64,000 nt of DNA. Source: Tianweitania sp. UT-5YL-CI-8 (lineage in GTDB: Bacteria; Pseudomonadota; Alphaproteobacteria; Rhizobiales; Rhizobiaceae). Position numbers and translations under genes: made by a program. How positions within the stretch are numbered: the stretch's first letter is position 1; each line of letters begins with the position of its first letter. The stretch lies in the NCBI RefSeq assembly GCF_030010215.1, contig NZ_JASCRR010000001.1, positions 372,001 through 436,000 of the forward strand, in the 5' to 3' direction. Below are positions 17,289 to 24,726 of the stretch, in pieces. Below the pieces are notes generated by a model. The model was not told the origin of the DNA. It worked only from the letters and a program-made list of their open reading frames with translations, and did not search any database.

Positions 17289-19228
17289 CGCTCACCCGTC
17301 GCCTTGTCCTGATGGTGGCGGCGTGCATCGCGCTCGCTATCGTGTCGATCAGCCTGGTTTTCGGCTATCTAGGACGAAACGCATTGATCGAACAGGCAGA
17401 GGGGCAGGCGCAGGCCATTGCCCGCATCGTCGCCGAAAGTGCGCGCCTCACGGAAATCTCCCTGGAAGAGATGGAAGGGGTCGTCATCGACGATCTGTCC
17501 ACGCTCGCCTTTGCTATTGGCAGCATGAACACCATGTCACCCGGGGAACTCGGCAACCGTCTGGCCGAAATCGTCGCGCGCGGCAATGCCTCGTCCATCT
17601 GGCTGGTCGACAGCAATCTCAGGGTCATCGCCAACTCCATCGGCGATTATGGCGCGATTATTGAGGGCGAAACGCTGCCGATCGGCCTGCCGCATCACGC
17701 GCTCGACGCCTTGACAAGCGGCAAAAGGTTCAGCCTGGAGTTGGGCAGCCCCATCGACGGTGTGCAATATGTCGGCGTTCGCGTCGACGGTGGGCGCGCG
17801 CTGATTGCCGGCCAGCCCATCACCGTGCTCGACCCGGTCCGAGCGGCAAACAGCGTTCCGGTACTGCTTGCCGCCTTGCTCAATCGCGACGAAATCCAGG
17901 CGATCCAGATTTTTGACGACGCGATGCGAATGACGGCCAAGATCGGCGACGAGTTGCCTGTCGACGACGTCGACGAATTGGTCAATGACAGCATCAGCGG
18001 CGCAGCGCCGTCATCCGACCTGTGGGAGAACAAGCTGCTGGTGGCGGCACCGATCCGCGACAGCGCCGGCATCGCCATAGGTTCGACCGTGATTGCGCTG
18101 TCGACCAAGCGCCTCGACGAGATGCTGTCGAACTACCTGCTCTATGGCGCAATCGCTGCGGCCATCGTCTTTGCCATCGGTTCGGCAATAGCCGGCGTGT
18201 TTGCCGGCCGGATCACGCGGCCGGTGGCTGCGATGACGCATGCCGCTCGCGAGATCGACGGCCGTACCTTCCAGCCGGAGAGCCTCAACGGATTGGCCGC
18301 GCAGAGCGACGAACTCGGAACGCTTGCCCGCGTGTTCCAGCACATGGCGATAGAGGTGCAGGCGCGCGAGGAGCATCTGGAGTCTCTGGTTCGAGCGCGC
18401 ACCATCGAACTCGAGCAGAAAAACCACCTTTTGGAGGAATCCAAACGTCGCGTCGAAGCCGAACTCGATGCTGCGCGCTCGCTGCAGGCGGCGATCCTGC
18501 CCCAGGCGCTGCCCATCCACCCTTCCTATGACGGCAAGGCGACGATGGTGCCGGCGCGAGAGCTCGGCGGGGATTTCTACGACTTCTTCGCCATCGACGA
18601 CCGGCATCTCGGCATCGTCATCGCTGACGTTTCGGGGAAAGGGGTCCCGGCAGCTTTCTTCATGGCGATCTCGCGCACGGTGCTGCAATCGACCGCGCGC
18701 GAGAGCCATTCGGCCGGTACCTGCCTGGCGGCGGCCAACACGGTGATCTGCAGCCAGAACCCTATGGATCTGTTCGTGACCACCTTCTACGGTATCCTCG
18801 ATACCGAGACAGGCGATTTCACCTACGCCAATGGCGGGCACAATCCGCCGTTGATGATCCGTCGCGTCGACGGCAGCGTCGCCGACCTGCCCCGCACCGG
18901 CGGCATGGCGCTGGGCGTCATGCCCGGCCTGTCCTACAGCGAGAAAAAGGTCCACCTCAACGCCGGCGATACCTTGTTCCTGTATACGGACGGCATTTCG
19001 GAAGCGATGGACAGCGAAGGTCGGGAGTTCACGGAAGGGCGGCTGAAAGACGCGTTGATCGATGCCCATGCGCAGCATGTCGATCTGGTCATATCAGGGG
19101 TAACGGATGCCGTTGGGCGCTTCGTCGACGGCGCCGAGCAATCCGACGACATCACCTGCCTCGTCATCCGCTACAAGGGCGCTCGCGAGACGCTGGATTC
19201 AACGATAGAGCTCGCGAGAGCTTCGTGA
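17285..19228 (+). CDS. Membrane SpoIIE/RsbU-type PP2C serine phosphatase with HAMP domain
   Basis: A 647-residue sensor phosphatase. A first membrane helix (about 6-29), a periplasmic sensing region of about 250 residues with Cache-like character, a second helix (about 280-305), a HAMP domain (AGRITRPVAAMTHAAREIDG), a coiled-coil linker (about 355-400), then the PP2C domain. Metal-binding motifs are present: GGDFYD near 428, IADVSGKG, YTDGISEAM near 567 and SDDIT near the end. It would dephosphorylate the phospho-STAS antagonist. Coupled by ATGA to the kinase gene and thereby to two permease genes, so its signal may be a transported ligand. Confidence 0.92.
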   Translation: MTLTRRLVLMVAACIALAIVSISLVFGYLGRNALIEQAEGQAQAIARIVAESARLTEISLEEMEGVVIDDLSTLAFAIGSMNTMSPGELGNRLAEIVARGNASSIWLVDSNLRVIANSIGDYGAIIEGETLPIGLPHHALDALTSGKRFSLELGSPIDGVQYVGVRVDGGRALIAGQPITVLDPVRAANSVPVLLAALLNRDEIQAIQIFDDAMRMTAKIGDELPVDDVDELVNDSISGAAPSSDLWENKLLVAAPIRDSAGIAIGSTVIALSTKRLDEMLSNYLLYGAIAAAIVFAIGSAIAGVFAGRITRPVAAMTHAAREIDGRTFQPESLNGLAAQSDELGTLARVFQHMAIEVQAREEHLESLVRARTIELEQKNHLLEESKRRVEAELDAARSLQAAILPQALPIHPSYDGKATMVPARELGGDFYDFFAIDDRHLGIVIADVSGKGVPAAFFMAISRTVLQSTARESHSAGTCLAAANTVICSQNPMDLFVTTFYGILDTETGDFTYANGGHNPPLMIRRVDGSVADLPRTGGMALGVMPGLSYSEKKVHLNAGDTLFLYTDGISEAMDSEGREFTEGRLKDALIDAHAQHVDLVISGVTDAVGRFVDGAEQSDDITCLVIRYKGARETLDSTIELARAS

Positions 19229-19237
19229 TTTTAGTAA

Positions 19238-19564
19238 TTAAAGCCGAGCCAACGCATCCGCGCGGTTATCGGCGACATCGAGAATGCCAAGAAAGCCGGA
19301 AATCTCGAACACGTCCTTGATGTGGGGCTGCAAGCCGGCAAGGATGAACTTGTTGCCGGACTGTTTCAGGCGCTTGGCAACGACCAGCACGACCCGCAAT
19401 CCGGCGCTGGAGATGTAATCAAGGCGCGTGAAATCCAGGATAAAAGCGCCGGAGCCAAGTCGCTTGAAGAGTTCAGCCTCGACCGCCGCCGCATTCGTGC
19501 TGTCCAATCGGCCCTGAACGTCTGCGACGACCGCAGGTCCATGCGCCTCGAATGTAATGCTCAT
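19238..19564 (-). CDS. STAS-domain anti-sigma factor antagonist (RsbV-like)
   Basis: A 108-residue single-domain STAS protein. It shows the family core LDFTRLDYISSAGLRVVLVV with phosphorylatable Ser52/Ser53 and the GNKFILAGLQPHIKDVFEISGF second half. It would be phosphorylated by the RsbW-like kinase and dephosphorylated by the PP2C protein. It is convergent with the phosphatase gene (9 nt apart), so it is transcribed separately. ATG 19564 fits the domain start; an upstream start at 19645 adds unlike sequence. Confidence 0.9.
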   Translation of the reverse strand: MSITFEAHGPAVVADVQGRLDSTNAAAVEAELFKRLGSGAFILDFTRLDYISSAGLRVVLVVAKRLKQSGNKFILAGLQPHIKDVFEISGFLGILDVADNRADALARL

Positions 19565-19751
19565 CTTTGTTCGGTTCCTAAGTGCCGGATTGCGGCTGGT
19601 ATGTTGCTCACAAAGGTAAAAATTAACAGAATGAGCGTTACACAACTAGCACCGTAATCACAATGTTCCAGAGGTCATAGGAAGCAGGCGGAGTTACGGC
19701 AGGGACACAACCAGCACGTTCCGTCTTCCATCGACATCAGCAAGGCACCCT

Positions 19752-21506
19752 ATGATCGGCTTCACCCTCCCGCCATCGCGACCGCGCCGCAGACCGCAGG
19801 AACTGTCGGTCGCGGCCGATGAAAAAGCCGCATGGTCGGTGCTGTTGCCGATCGGCTTCCAGCATGCCGCCATGGCGCTGGGCCTGTCCGCCTATGTGCT
19901 CGCACTCGCCAAGGCCTCCAATTTCGATTTCGAACAGACCCGAACCCTTCTCGCCGTCACCATCATAACCATGGCCTTTGGCACAGCACTTCAGGCGTGG
20001 GGCGGAAAGCTCGGCTCGGGTGCGCTGATCGTCCATATCCCGACTGCGATCCTCATCCCGCAGATTGCGCCGATATTCATCGAGACCGGCCCCGGCGGCG
20101 TGGGGGTGGTGACCATCCTCTGCGCCATGGTCTCATTGATCCTGGCGCCGCTGACACCGCATCTCCGGGGCCTGTTTCCTCCCATGGTGGCCGGGCTGAT
20201 CGTGCTGATCGGTGGCATGTCGCTCGTCGAAGGCGCGTTCGCGCACTCCACCGGCCTGAGCCAAGACATGATGCTCGACCCCAACAGCATGATCATTGCC
20301 GGCATCACACTCGGCCTGATCGTGGCGACCTCGGTTTGGGGCAACCGCCACCTGCAGCTGTTTTCCCTGCTGATCGGCATCGGCGGCGGCGTCATCGCAG
20401 CGTTTTTCCTTGGAGAGCTTTCCGGCGGCCAGGCGCTGATGAGCGCACCCATCGTAGATTTGCCCAGCATCGCGACCCCGGTGTTCACCATCCCCATCAG
20501 CGCGCTGATCGCGGCCGCCTTCGTCGCGGCGCTGGTGGAGATCGATTCCATTGGCAGCTTCATCCTGATGGACAAGATGGACGACGCAGACTGGCGCAGG
20601 CCCGACATGAAGCAGGCAGGGCGCGGCATTCTTGCCGGCGGCATAGGCGATACGCTTGGCGGCCTTCTGGGCGGCATGAGTACGGCCACCTCGTCGGCCA
20701 ATATCGGTCTTTGCCACGCCAGCCGCACCACCACCCGTTATGCCGGCCTCGTGGCCGCGGCGATGCTTTTGCTCATCGCCTTCCTGCCGCAGGCGACAAT
20801 GGCGCTGACGCTGATCCCAACGCCGGTGATCGGCGCCATCGAACTGTATGCCGCGGCCTTCCTCATCGCAGCCGGCATCGATCTGATCGCCGAACGAAAA
20901 TTCGACACGCGCGGCATGTTCATCGTCGGCATTTCCATGGCGGGCGGCGTTGCCATCATGCTACTGCCGGGTCTGGCCGAACGCATACCCCCTTCGCTGC
21001 GCCACTTGCTCGGCAGCGGCTTCATCGTCACCGGCGTGCTGGCGATCGTGCTCAACCTCTTGTTCCGCATCGGCATCAAAAAGACGCAGCTTCAGCAGAT
21101 CGAGCCGAACGGCTACCCTGTCGCCACCCAGGTCACCGACTTCATCGAGCGCATGGGCGGTGCCTGGGCAGCGCGACGCGACGTCGTACAGCGGGCCGCT
21201 CAGGCGGCGGTGGAAGCCATCGAGGCCATCCAGTCGACCGGCGTGCATAAGGTGACTTCGGTGATGGGCCATTTCGACGAAGTGAACTTCAACATCGAGT
21301 TGCGGCATACAGGATCGCCATTGCCGCTTGGGCCGGGCGCCATGCCCGACCTCGCCTCGATCCTTGACGCCGACAACGACGACGGCATCGATGCGGCCAT
21401 TGCCAGTGTCTCACAGGTTCTGATCCATCGGCTTGCCGACGGCTTGAAATGCGGCACCCTGCCCTCGGGCGGCGGTGCGTTCCTTCGCCTCCATTTCGAT
21501 CACTGA
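19752..21506 (+). CDS. NCS2-family nucleobase permease with unusual C-terminal domain
   Basis: A 584-residue protein. Residues about 20-455 carry 12-14 hydrophobic segments of the uracil-xanthine permease family, with a conserved GDTLGGLLGGMSTATSSANIGL region. Residues about 465-584 are soluble and not part of normal NCS2 transporters. Segments such as AAQAAVEAIEAI and VNFNIELRHTGSPLPL resemble a GHKL ATPase (RsbW-like) fold, but the Asn of the N-box and the Asp of the G1 box are replaced, so it would not bind ATP normally. The start ATG lacks a clear Shine-Dalgarno. The methyltransferase gene follows after 3 nt. Confidence 0.82.
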   Translation: MIGFTLPPSRPRRRPQELSVAADEKAAWSVLLPIGFQHAAMALGLSAYVLALAKASNFDFEQTRTLLAVTIITMAFGTALQAWGGKLGSGALIVHIPTAILIPQIAPIFIETGPGGVGVVTILCAMVSLILAPLTPHLRGLFPPMVAGLIVLIGGMSLVEGAFAHSTGLSQDMMLDPNSMIIAGITLGLIVATSVWGNRHLQLFSLLIGIGGGVIAAFFLGELSGGQALMSAPIVDLPSIATPVFTIPISALIAAAFVAALVEIDSIGSFILMDKMDDADWRRPDMKQAGRGILAGGIGDTLGGLLGGMSTATSSANIGLCHASRTTTRYAGLVAAAMLLLIAFLPQATMALTLIPTPVIGAIELYAAAFLIAAGIDLIAERKFDTRGMFIVGISMAGGVAIMLLPGLAERIPPSLRHLLGSGFIVTGVLAIVLNLLFRIGIKKTQLQQIEPNGYPVATQVTDFIERMGGAWAARRDVVQRAAQAAVEAIEAIQSTGVHKVTSVMGHFDEVNFNIELRHTGSPLPLGPGAMPDLASILDADNDDGIDAAIASVSQVLIHRLADGLKCGTLPSGGGAFLRLHFDH

Positions 21507-21509
21507 CCG

Positions 21510-22349
21510 ATGGATGAGAACCACGCCAGATCAGAGACCCTAACGCCGACACATGCGCCGAGTGGCGCGCTCGGACGCAACGAGATGCGCCGTAGCTACG
21601 ATGCGTATTTCGCCTCCGGTCTGTATGTCTCCCGCTATCCCAAGCCAAACCGGCGCTGTCTTCGTTTCCTCTCGGCAGCGCTGCCGGAGGGTGGAAAGCT
21701 GCTCGACTATGGCGCGGGCGAAGGACGCTACTGCCTGGCGCTGGCAAGAAGCCATGGCGCTAACGTTCTGGCCGTCGATATCAGCGCCGTGGCGCGCGAC
21801 CATCTCGCATCCGCCGCGCTTGGCAAAGGCCTGAGCCAAAAGGTTGCCGTCTGCGACGTCGGCGACAGCATCTACGACCGCGAAGTCGAGAGCGGTACGT
21901 TCGATGTGGCGTTGCTCGGCTTCGGCGTGCTCGGCCATATCGCAGGCAGAAGCCGGCGGATCGAGGTCCTGGCCGATATGCGCCGCGCGCTGAAACCGAG
22001 CGGAACGTTGGTGCTGGGCGTTCCGAACGCATTCAGGCGAATGCGCGACCAGCAGGCGGAATGCCGCCCGATGGTGGAACGCGGCGAGTTGGAGCCGGGC
22101 GACATCCGCTACCGACGCTTTGTGGGCGGACATGACATCGCGCTGTTCTATCATTTGTTCACAGAGGCGGAAATTCGCGACGATCTCGCGGCTGCGGGTT
22201 TCACGGTCGAGCGGCTGACCGGCGAAAGCCTTCTGCCGGAAAGTGCCGTCACCCATTCCAGCTTTGTCGGGTTTCTGGACGACCTTGCCTGCGCAATCGT
22301 GCCGCCAGGACTGTGCTACGGCTTTCTGATTACGGCGCAACCAAAGTAA
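21510..22349 (+). CDS. SAM-dependent class I methyltransferase
   Basis: A 279-residue enzyme with a Rossmann-type methyltransferase core: motif I LLDYGAGEG (64-72), acidic Asp90 at the end of strand 2, and motif IV-like TFDVALLGFGVLGHI. The N-terminal pattern YDAYFASGLYVSRYPKPN and the long insertion between strands resemble small-molecule methyltransferases. It probably shares a transcript with the NCS2 permease gene just upstream. The substrate cannot be told; a nucleobase-related compound is only a guess from position. Confidence 0.82.
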   Translation: MDENHARSETLTPTHAPSGALGRNEMRRSYDAYFASGLYVSRYPKPNRRCLRFLSAALPEGGKLLDYGAGEGRYCLALARSHGANVLAVDISAVARDHLASAALGKGLSQKVAVCDVGDSIYDREVESGTFDVALLGFGVLGHIAGRSRRIEVLADMRRALKPSGTLVLGVPNAFRRMRDQQAECRPMVERGELEPGDIRYRRFVGGHDIALFYHLFTEAEIRDDLAAAGFTVERLTGESLLPESAVTHSSFVGFLDDLACAIVPPGLCYGFLITAQPK

Positions 22350-22352
22350 TAG

Positions 22353-23693
22353 TCACACTTCTTGGGGTGGTTCGCCGCTCTGGCCCACACGCGGGCGAAA
22401 GCGCCGCAGGAACCCTCTGAACCGCCTTGCCCAGCTGACATCGCGCGCCTCCACGATCCGCGCCATGGTCCGAGCGTAGTCGACCACCAGACCCGGTGTC
22501 CAAGTCGCCGAATTCGCCCGGTTGCTGATCATAGCGGCCACCCAGAGGTCGGGATCAATCAACAGGCGGATGAGCCGAAGCCACGGCGACTTGCCTGCCA
22601 GCGAGCCTTCCAAAGCCGCGGTGAGTGCCGCAGCGACCACGACAGAACAATTACGGTTGGTCAGATTGTAGGTGTTGTCCTGTTTGTAGCCGGCCCAGAA
22701 TGCACGGAGCCGCCTTGGATTGTAGTTCCAGAAATCGATGTTGACGTCGGCATTGCACCACCAATCCGACTCCCATGCATAGGACGGCTGGAAACGGCCG
22801 TGGAGATCGTTTTCCGCGGTCCCACGCAGCGAGGTGATGAAGTCATGCTCAGAGCGCTCGAGTTCCTTCTTCGGATAGTGACTGATGTAAAGATCAGGCA
22901 GCATTTCCATCGCGGCATGCCCGGTGGAGATGACGCCGTTCTTGTCTACGGCGGCGACATAGCGGTCGATCAGCAGCCGGCGCGCCGGCTCCTCGGCCGA
23001 GCCGACCGGCGTCCAGACATGGACGGTGAGTGGATTTTCGACCTTCACCTCTTCCCCGGTATCGATCAGCACGGGGGCATTGTCATACCAGCCGCGCCCG
23101 CCGAACAAAGGCAGATTGAGGATCGCCACCTCGCTTTCCAGCGTCCGCAGCATCAGCGACATGCGCACGAGCAGCCAGCCCGACAGAGCCAGGAACAGGC
23201 TGATGCAGAAGACGATGTTCTTTTCGCGCGGCAGCGGCCATTCGGTGATGACGAGGATCGCGAGCATCAGTTCGACGGCGCCGTAAAATACGCCCATCCG
23301 CCAGCGTGGGAAGCGTACGATAACAGCGGTGGCGATGCGGCCCGCCCCATCGAGCAGGAAGGCCAATGCGAACAGCGCGGCAATGCCGATATCGGTCCGG
23401 AACGGATAGCCGATGATCAGACTGCCGAGGATAATCAGGCCGATTGCCTTCAGCAGCGTCAGGATGCGAGCCTTGCGGTCGAGTTCCGGCACCAGAAGCG
23501 GCAGGAAAGACAAAAGACCGTTGAGCACGAAGATCAGCCCGAGCGCTTCGACGGTGACGAAACTGACCCGTTCGGAGATGCCTATGATCATCAGCAGCGC
23601 CAGAGAGATCAGCGCTGCGCCCAGGATAAGCAGCACATACCATCGCGAGCGAAACGCCGCAGGTCCGATCAGCAAAAATGCCATTTTTAACAT
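22353..23693 (-). CDS. Membrane protein: HdeD/DUF308-like N-terminus plus possible permuted papain-like domain
   Basis: A 446-residue protein. Residues about 15-185 hold six hydrophobic segments in the paired pattern of HdeD/DUF308 proteins. The soluble C-terminal part has a His259 motif (STGHAAMEM) followed by LYISHYPKK, and much later Cys349 at the head of a helix (NRNCSVVVAAALTAAL). His before Cys in this setting suits a circularly permuted NlpC/P60 or LRAT-like papain fold, which would be a hydrolase or acyltransferase. This is pattern recognition only. It is convergent with the methyltransferase gene, 3 nt apart. Confidence 0.6.
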   Translation of the reverse strand: MLKMAFLLIGPAAFRSRWYVLLILGAALISLALLMIIGISERVSFVTVEALGLIFVLNGLLSFLPLLVPELDRKARILTLLKAIGLIILGSLIIGYPFRTDIGIAALFALAFLLDGAGRIATAVIVRFPRWRMGVFYGAVELMLAILVITEWPLPREKNIVFCISLFLALSGWLLVRMSLMLRTLESEVAILNLPLFGGRGWYDNAPVLIDTGEEVKVENPLTVHVWTPVGSAEEPARRLLIDRYVAAVDKNGVISTGHAAMEMLPDLYISHYPKKELERSEHDFITSLRGTAENDLHGRFQPSYAWESDWWCNADVNIDFWNYNPRRLRAFWAGYKQDNTYNLTNRNCSVVVAAALTAALEGSLAGKSPWLRLIRLLIDPDLWVAAMISNRANSATWTPGLVVDYARTMARIVEARDVSWARRFRGFLRRFRPRVGQSGEPPQEV

Positions 23694-24058
23694 CAGCTAT
23701 CGAACGCTCTGCGCCCGCTCCGTCGCGAAGTGATCTGGTTGTCTGTGAATCCACTGTCTCGCTGAAAATTCCATGAAGATTACATCACCTCAACGGAAAA
23801 ATTCAGATGGAGCTTCCTCGCGAGTCATTGTCTTTACAAGAGCATAGCCGTCAGCAAAGGAACTTAACTTTGTCGCCTTCGCTGTTTGGCACGATCCGCT
23901 GCGCCAGCTGGCGCGCTGGCGACTGGAGCCGCCATTTTCGGCTCCAGAAAAGCGTCGGCTTCAGCAGAATGTTTCGATCGTCTTAAGGGTTTAGTGTCTA
24001 GACACTGGACTTCCTGGCCGCAATTTGCATGATTGTGCTTCCCTAAAGGAAAACGATC
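23694..24058. other. Gene-poor, structured intergenic region
   Basis: I see no credible coding frame in these 365 nt. It holds several inverted repeats: CGCCAGCTGGCG (23902-23913, perfect), a 9-bp stem CTGGAGCCG / CGGCTCCAG (23923-23947, 7-nt loop) and AGTGTCTAGACACT (23993-24006, perfect). The last sits 52 nt upstream of the next start codon and looks like an operator. A small RNA is possible but has no clear promoter or T-rich end. Confidence 0.4.
23993..24006. promoter_or_regulatory. 14-bp perfect palindrome, operator candidate
   Basis: AGTGTCTAGACACT is fully symmetric and lies upstream of the small ORF at 24059. Symmetric GTCTAGAC cores are common for dimeric helix-turn-helix regulators. 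The regulator is unknown. Confidence 0.35.
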
Positions 24059-24286
24059 ATGGCTGAGCTGCATGCTCGAGGCGTCGAGCTCGTTTCAACT
24101 CTTCGACATACCGCCGACAACATCCAGCATTTCGAGGAAGCTGAGGTCAGGATGTTGCTGCAGAAGACTGCGCAGGTTCTTTCCGATCTTCTGGCGCGCG
24201 ACATGCCGTCCTCCAGAATGTATGAGCCTACGGCGCGAAAGTCGGTACATTTCTCGCGGATGGAACGGCCGACATTGACGTTTTGA
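24059..24286 (+). CDS. Hypothetical small protein (75 aa)
   Basis: The ORF starts at an ATG with a well-placed TAAAGGA (24044-24050) and encodes 75 residues with no signal peptide or membrane segment. The N-terminal 50 residues are predicted amphipathic helices (VSTLRHTADNIQHFEEAEVR, LLQKTAQVLSDLL). I do not recognise it. The frame stays open for a further 70 codons after the TGA stop (24284-24286), to TGA 24497-24499, so it may be the front part of a longer gene broken by one stop. A 142-codon frame on the other strand (24043-24471) also spans the area. Confidence 0.4.
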   Translation: MAELHARGVELVSTLRHTADNIQHFEEAEVRMLLQKTAQVLSDLLARDMPSSRMYEPTARKSVHFSRMERPTLTF

Positions 24287-24499
24287 GGCGACTCCGAGCA
24301 AACCGTTCCCAACTTTTGGCTCGGTGAATTAGCCAATTTATGTCGGGAAGGCATCGGTCTCAACCTCGAACGCAAGCAGGCCTTGGCCTGCACGTTAACC
24401 CAGAATGGCGGCCAGACCGAATCCCACACCGGCAGCATCGATGAGTTCGGCCCCGTTGCAATCGGCGTCATTCAGGTGACCCTTACCGCCGCGCCGTGA
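24287..24499 (+). pseudogene. Possible continuation of the 24059 frame beyond an in-frame TGA
   Basis: In the same frame as the small ORF, 70 sense codons run from GGC 24287 to TGA 24497. The translation (for example VPNFWLGELANLCREGIGL and GSIDEFGPVAIGVIQVTL) looks protein-like, but no start codon with a ribosome site lies at its head. It could be the second half of a gene interrupted by a nonsense mutation, or chance. Confidence 0.25.
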
Positions 24500-24593
24500 T
24501 GTCTTTGTGAGCAGGCATCACGATGCGCTCACATAGTTCATTCGCCCACCGCTGGCTCTTCTTTGATGCCGCGTTGACGGTTGAGCAAGCATG

Positions 24594-24687
24594 ACATACT
24601 CCGTCAGTGAGCTACAGGTAGTATGTAGACTTCCATTTTCTTCTCGTGAAATGATGTATTGACACAAGTTGTATGATGTCTTACATC
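24594..24687 (+). promoter_or_regulatory. Promoter and operator region of the sugar-acid importer operon
   Basis: TTGACA (24659-24664) with a 17-nt spacer to TACATC (24682-24687) forms a plausible sigma-70 promoter for the gene at 24727. The spacer and -10 carry GATGT-CTT-ACATC, an inverted repeat (24675-24687). On the minus strand 24672-24685 reads TGTAAGACATCATA, nearly identical to a motif at 34416-34429. Further upstream, ACATACT (24594-24600) and AGTATGT (24620-24626) form another inverted pair. A repressor bound here would block RNA polymerase; the GntR protein at 30416 is the natural candidate. Confidence 0.5.
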
Positions 24688-24726
24688 CGATGACAGGCTT
24701 TGTGGAGTGAGCCAGGAGGAAATCAG

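Noticed and set aside
19832-21250. 472-codon plus-strand frame within the permease gene
   Set aside because: It is an out-of-frame His/Arg-rich reading of the NCS2 permease gene and has no membrane segments or motifs.
22362-23690. 442-codon plus-strand frame
   Set aside because: It is antisense to the DUF308-like gene. The minus-strand product has membrane segments and plausible motifs, while the plus-strand one does not.
23850-23875. GGAAC near 23858 as an EcfG-type (general stress) promoter
   Set aside because: No GTT-type -10 lies at the required 16-18 nt spacing.
24043-24471. 142-codon minus-strand frame
   Set aside because: It has no ribosome site and is rich in Arg, Ser and Cys. The opposite small ORF has a better start, though neither is secure.
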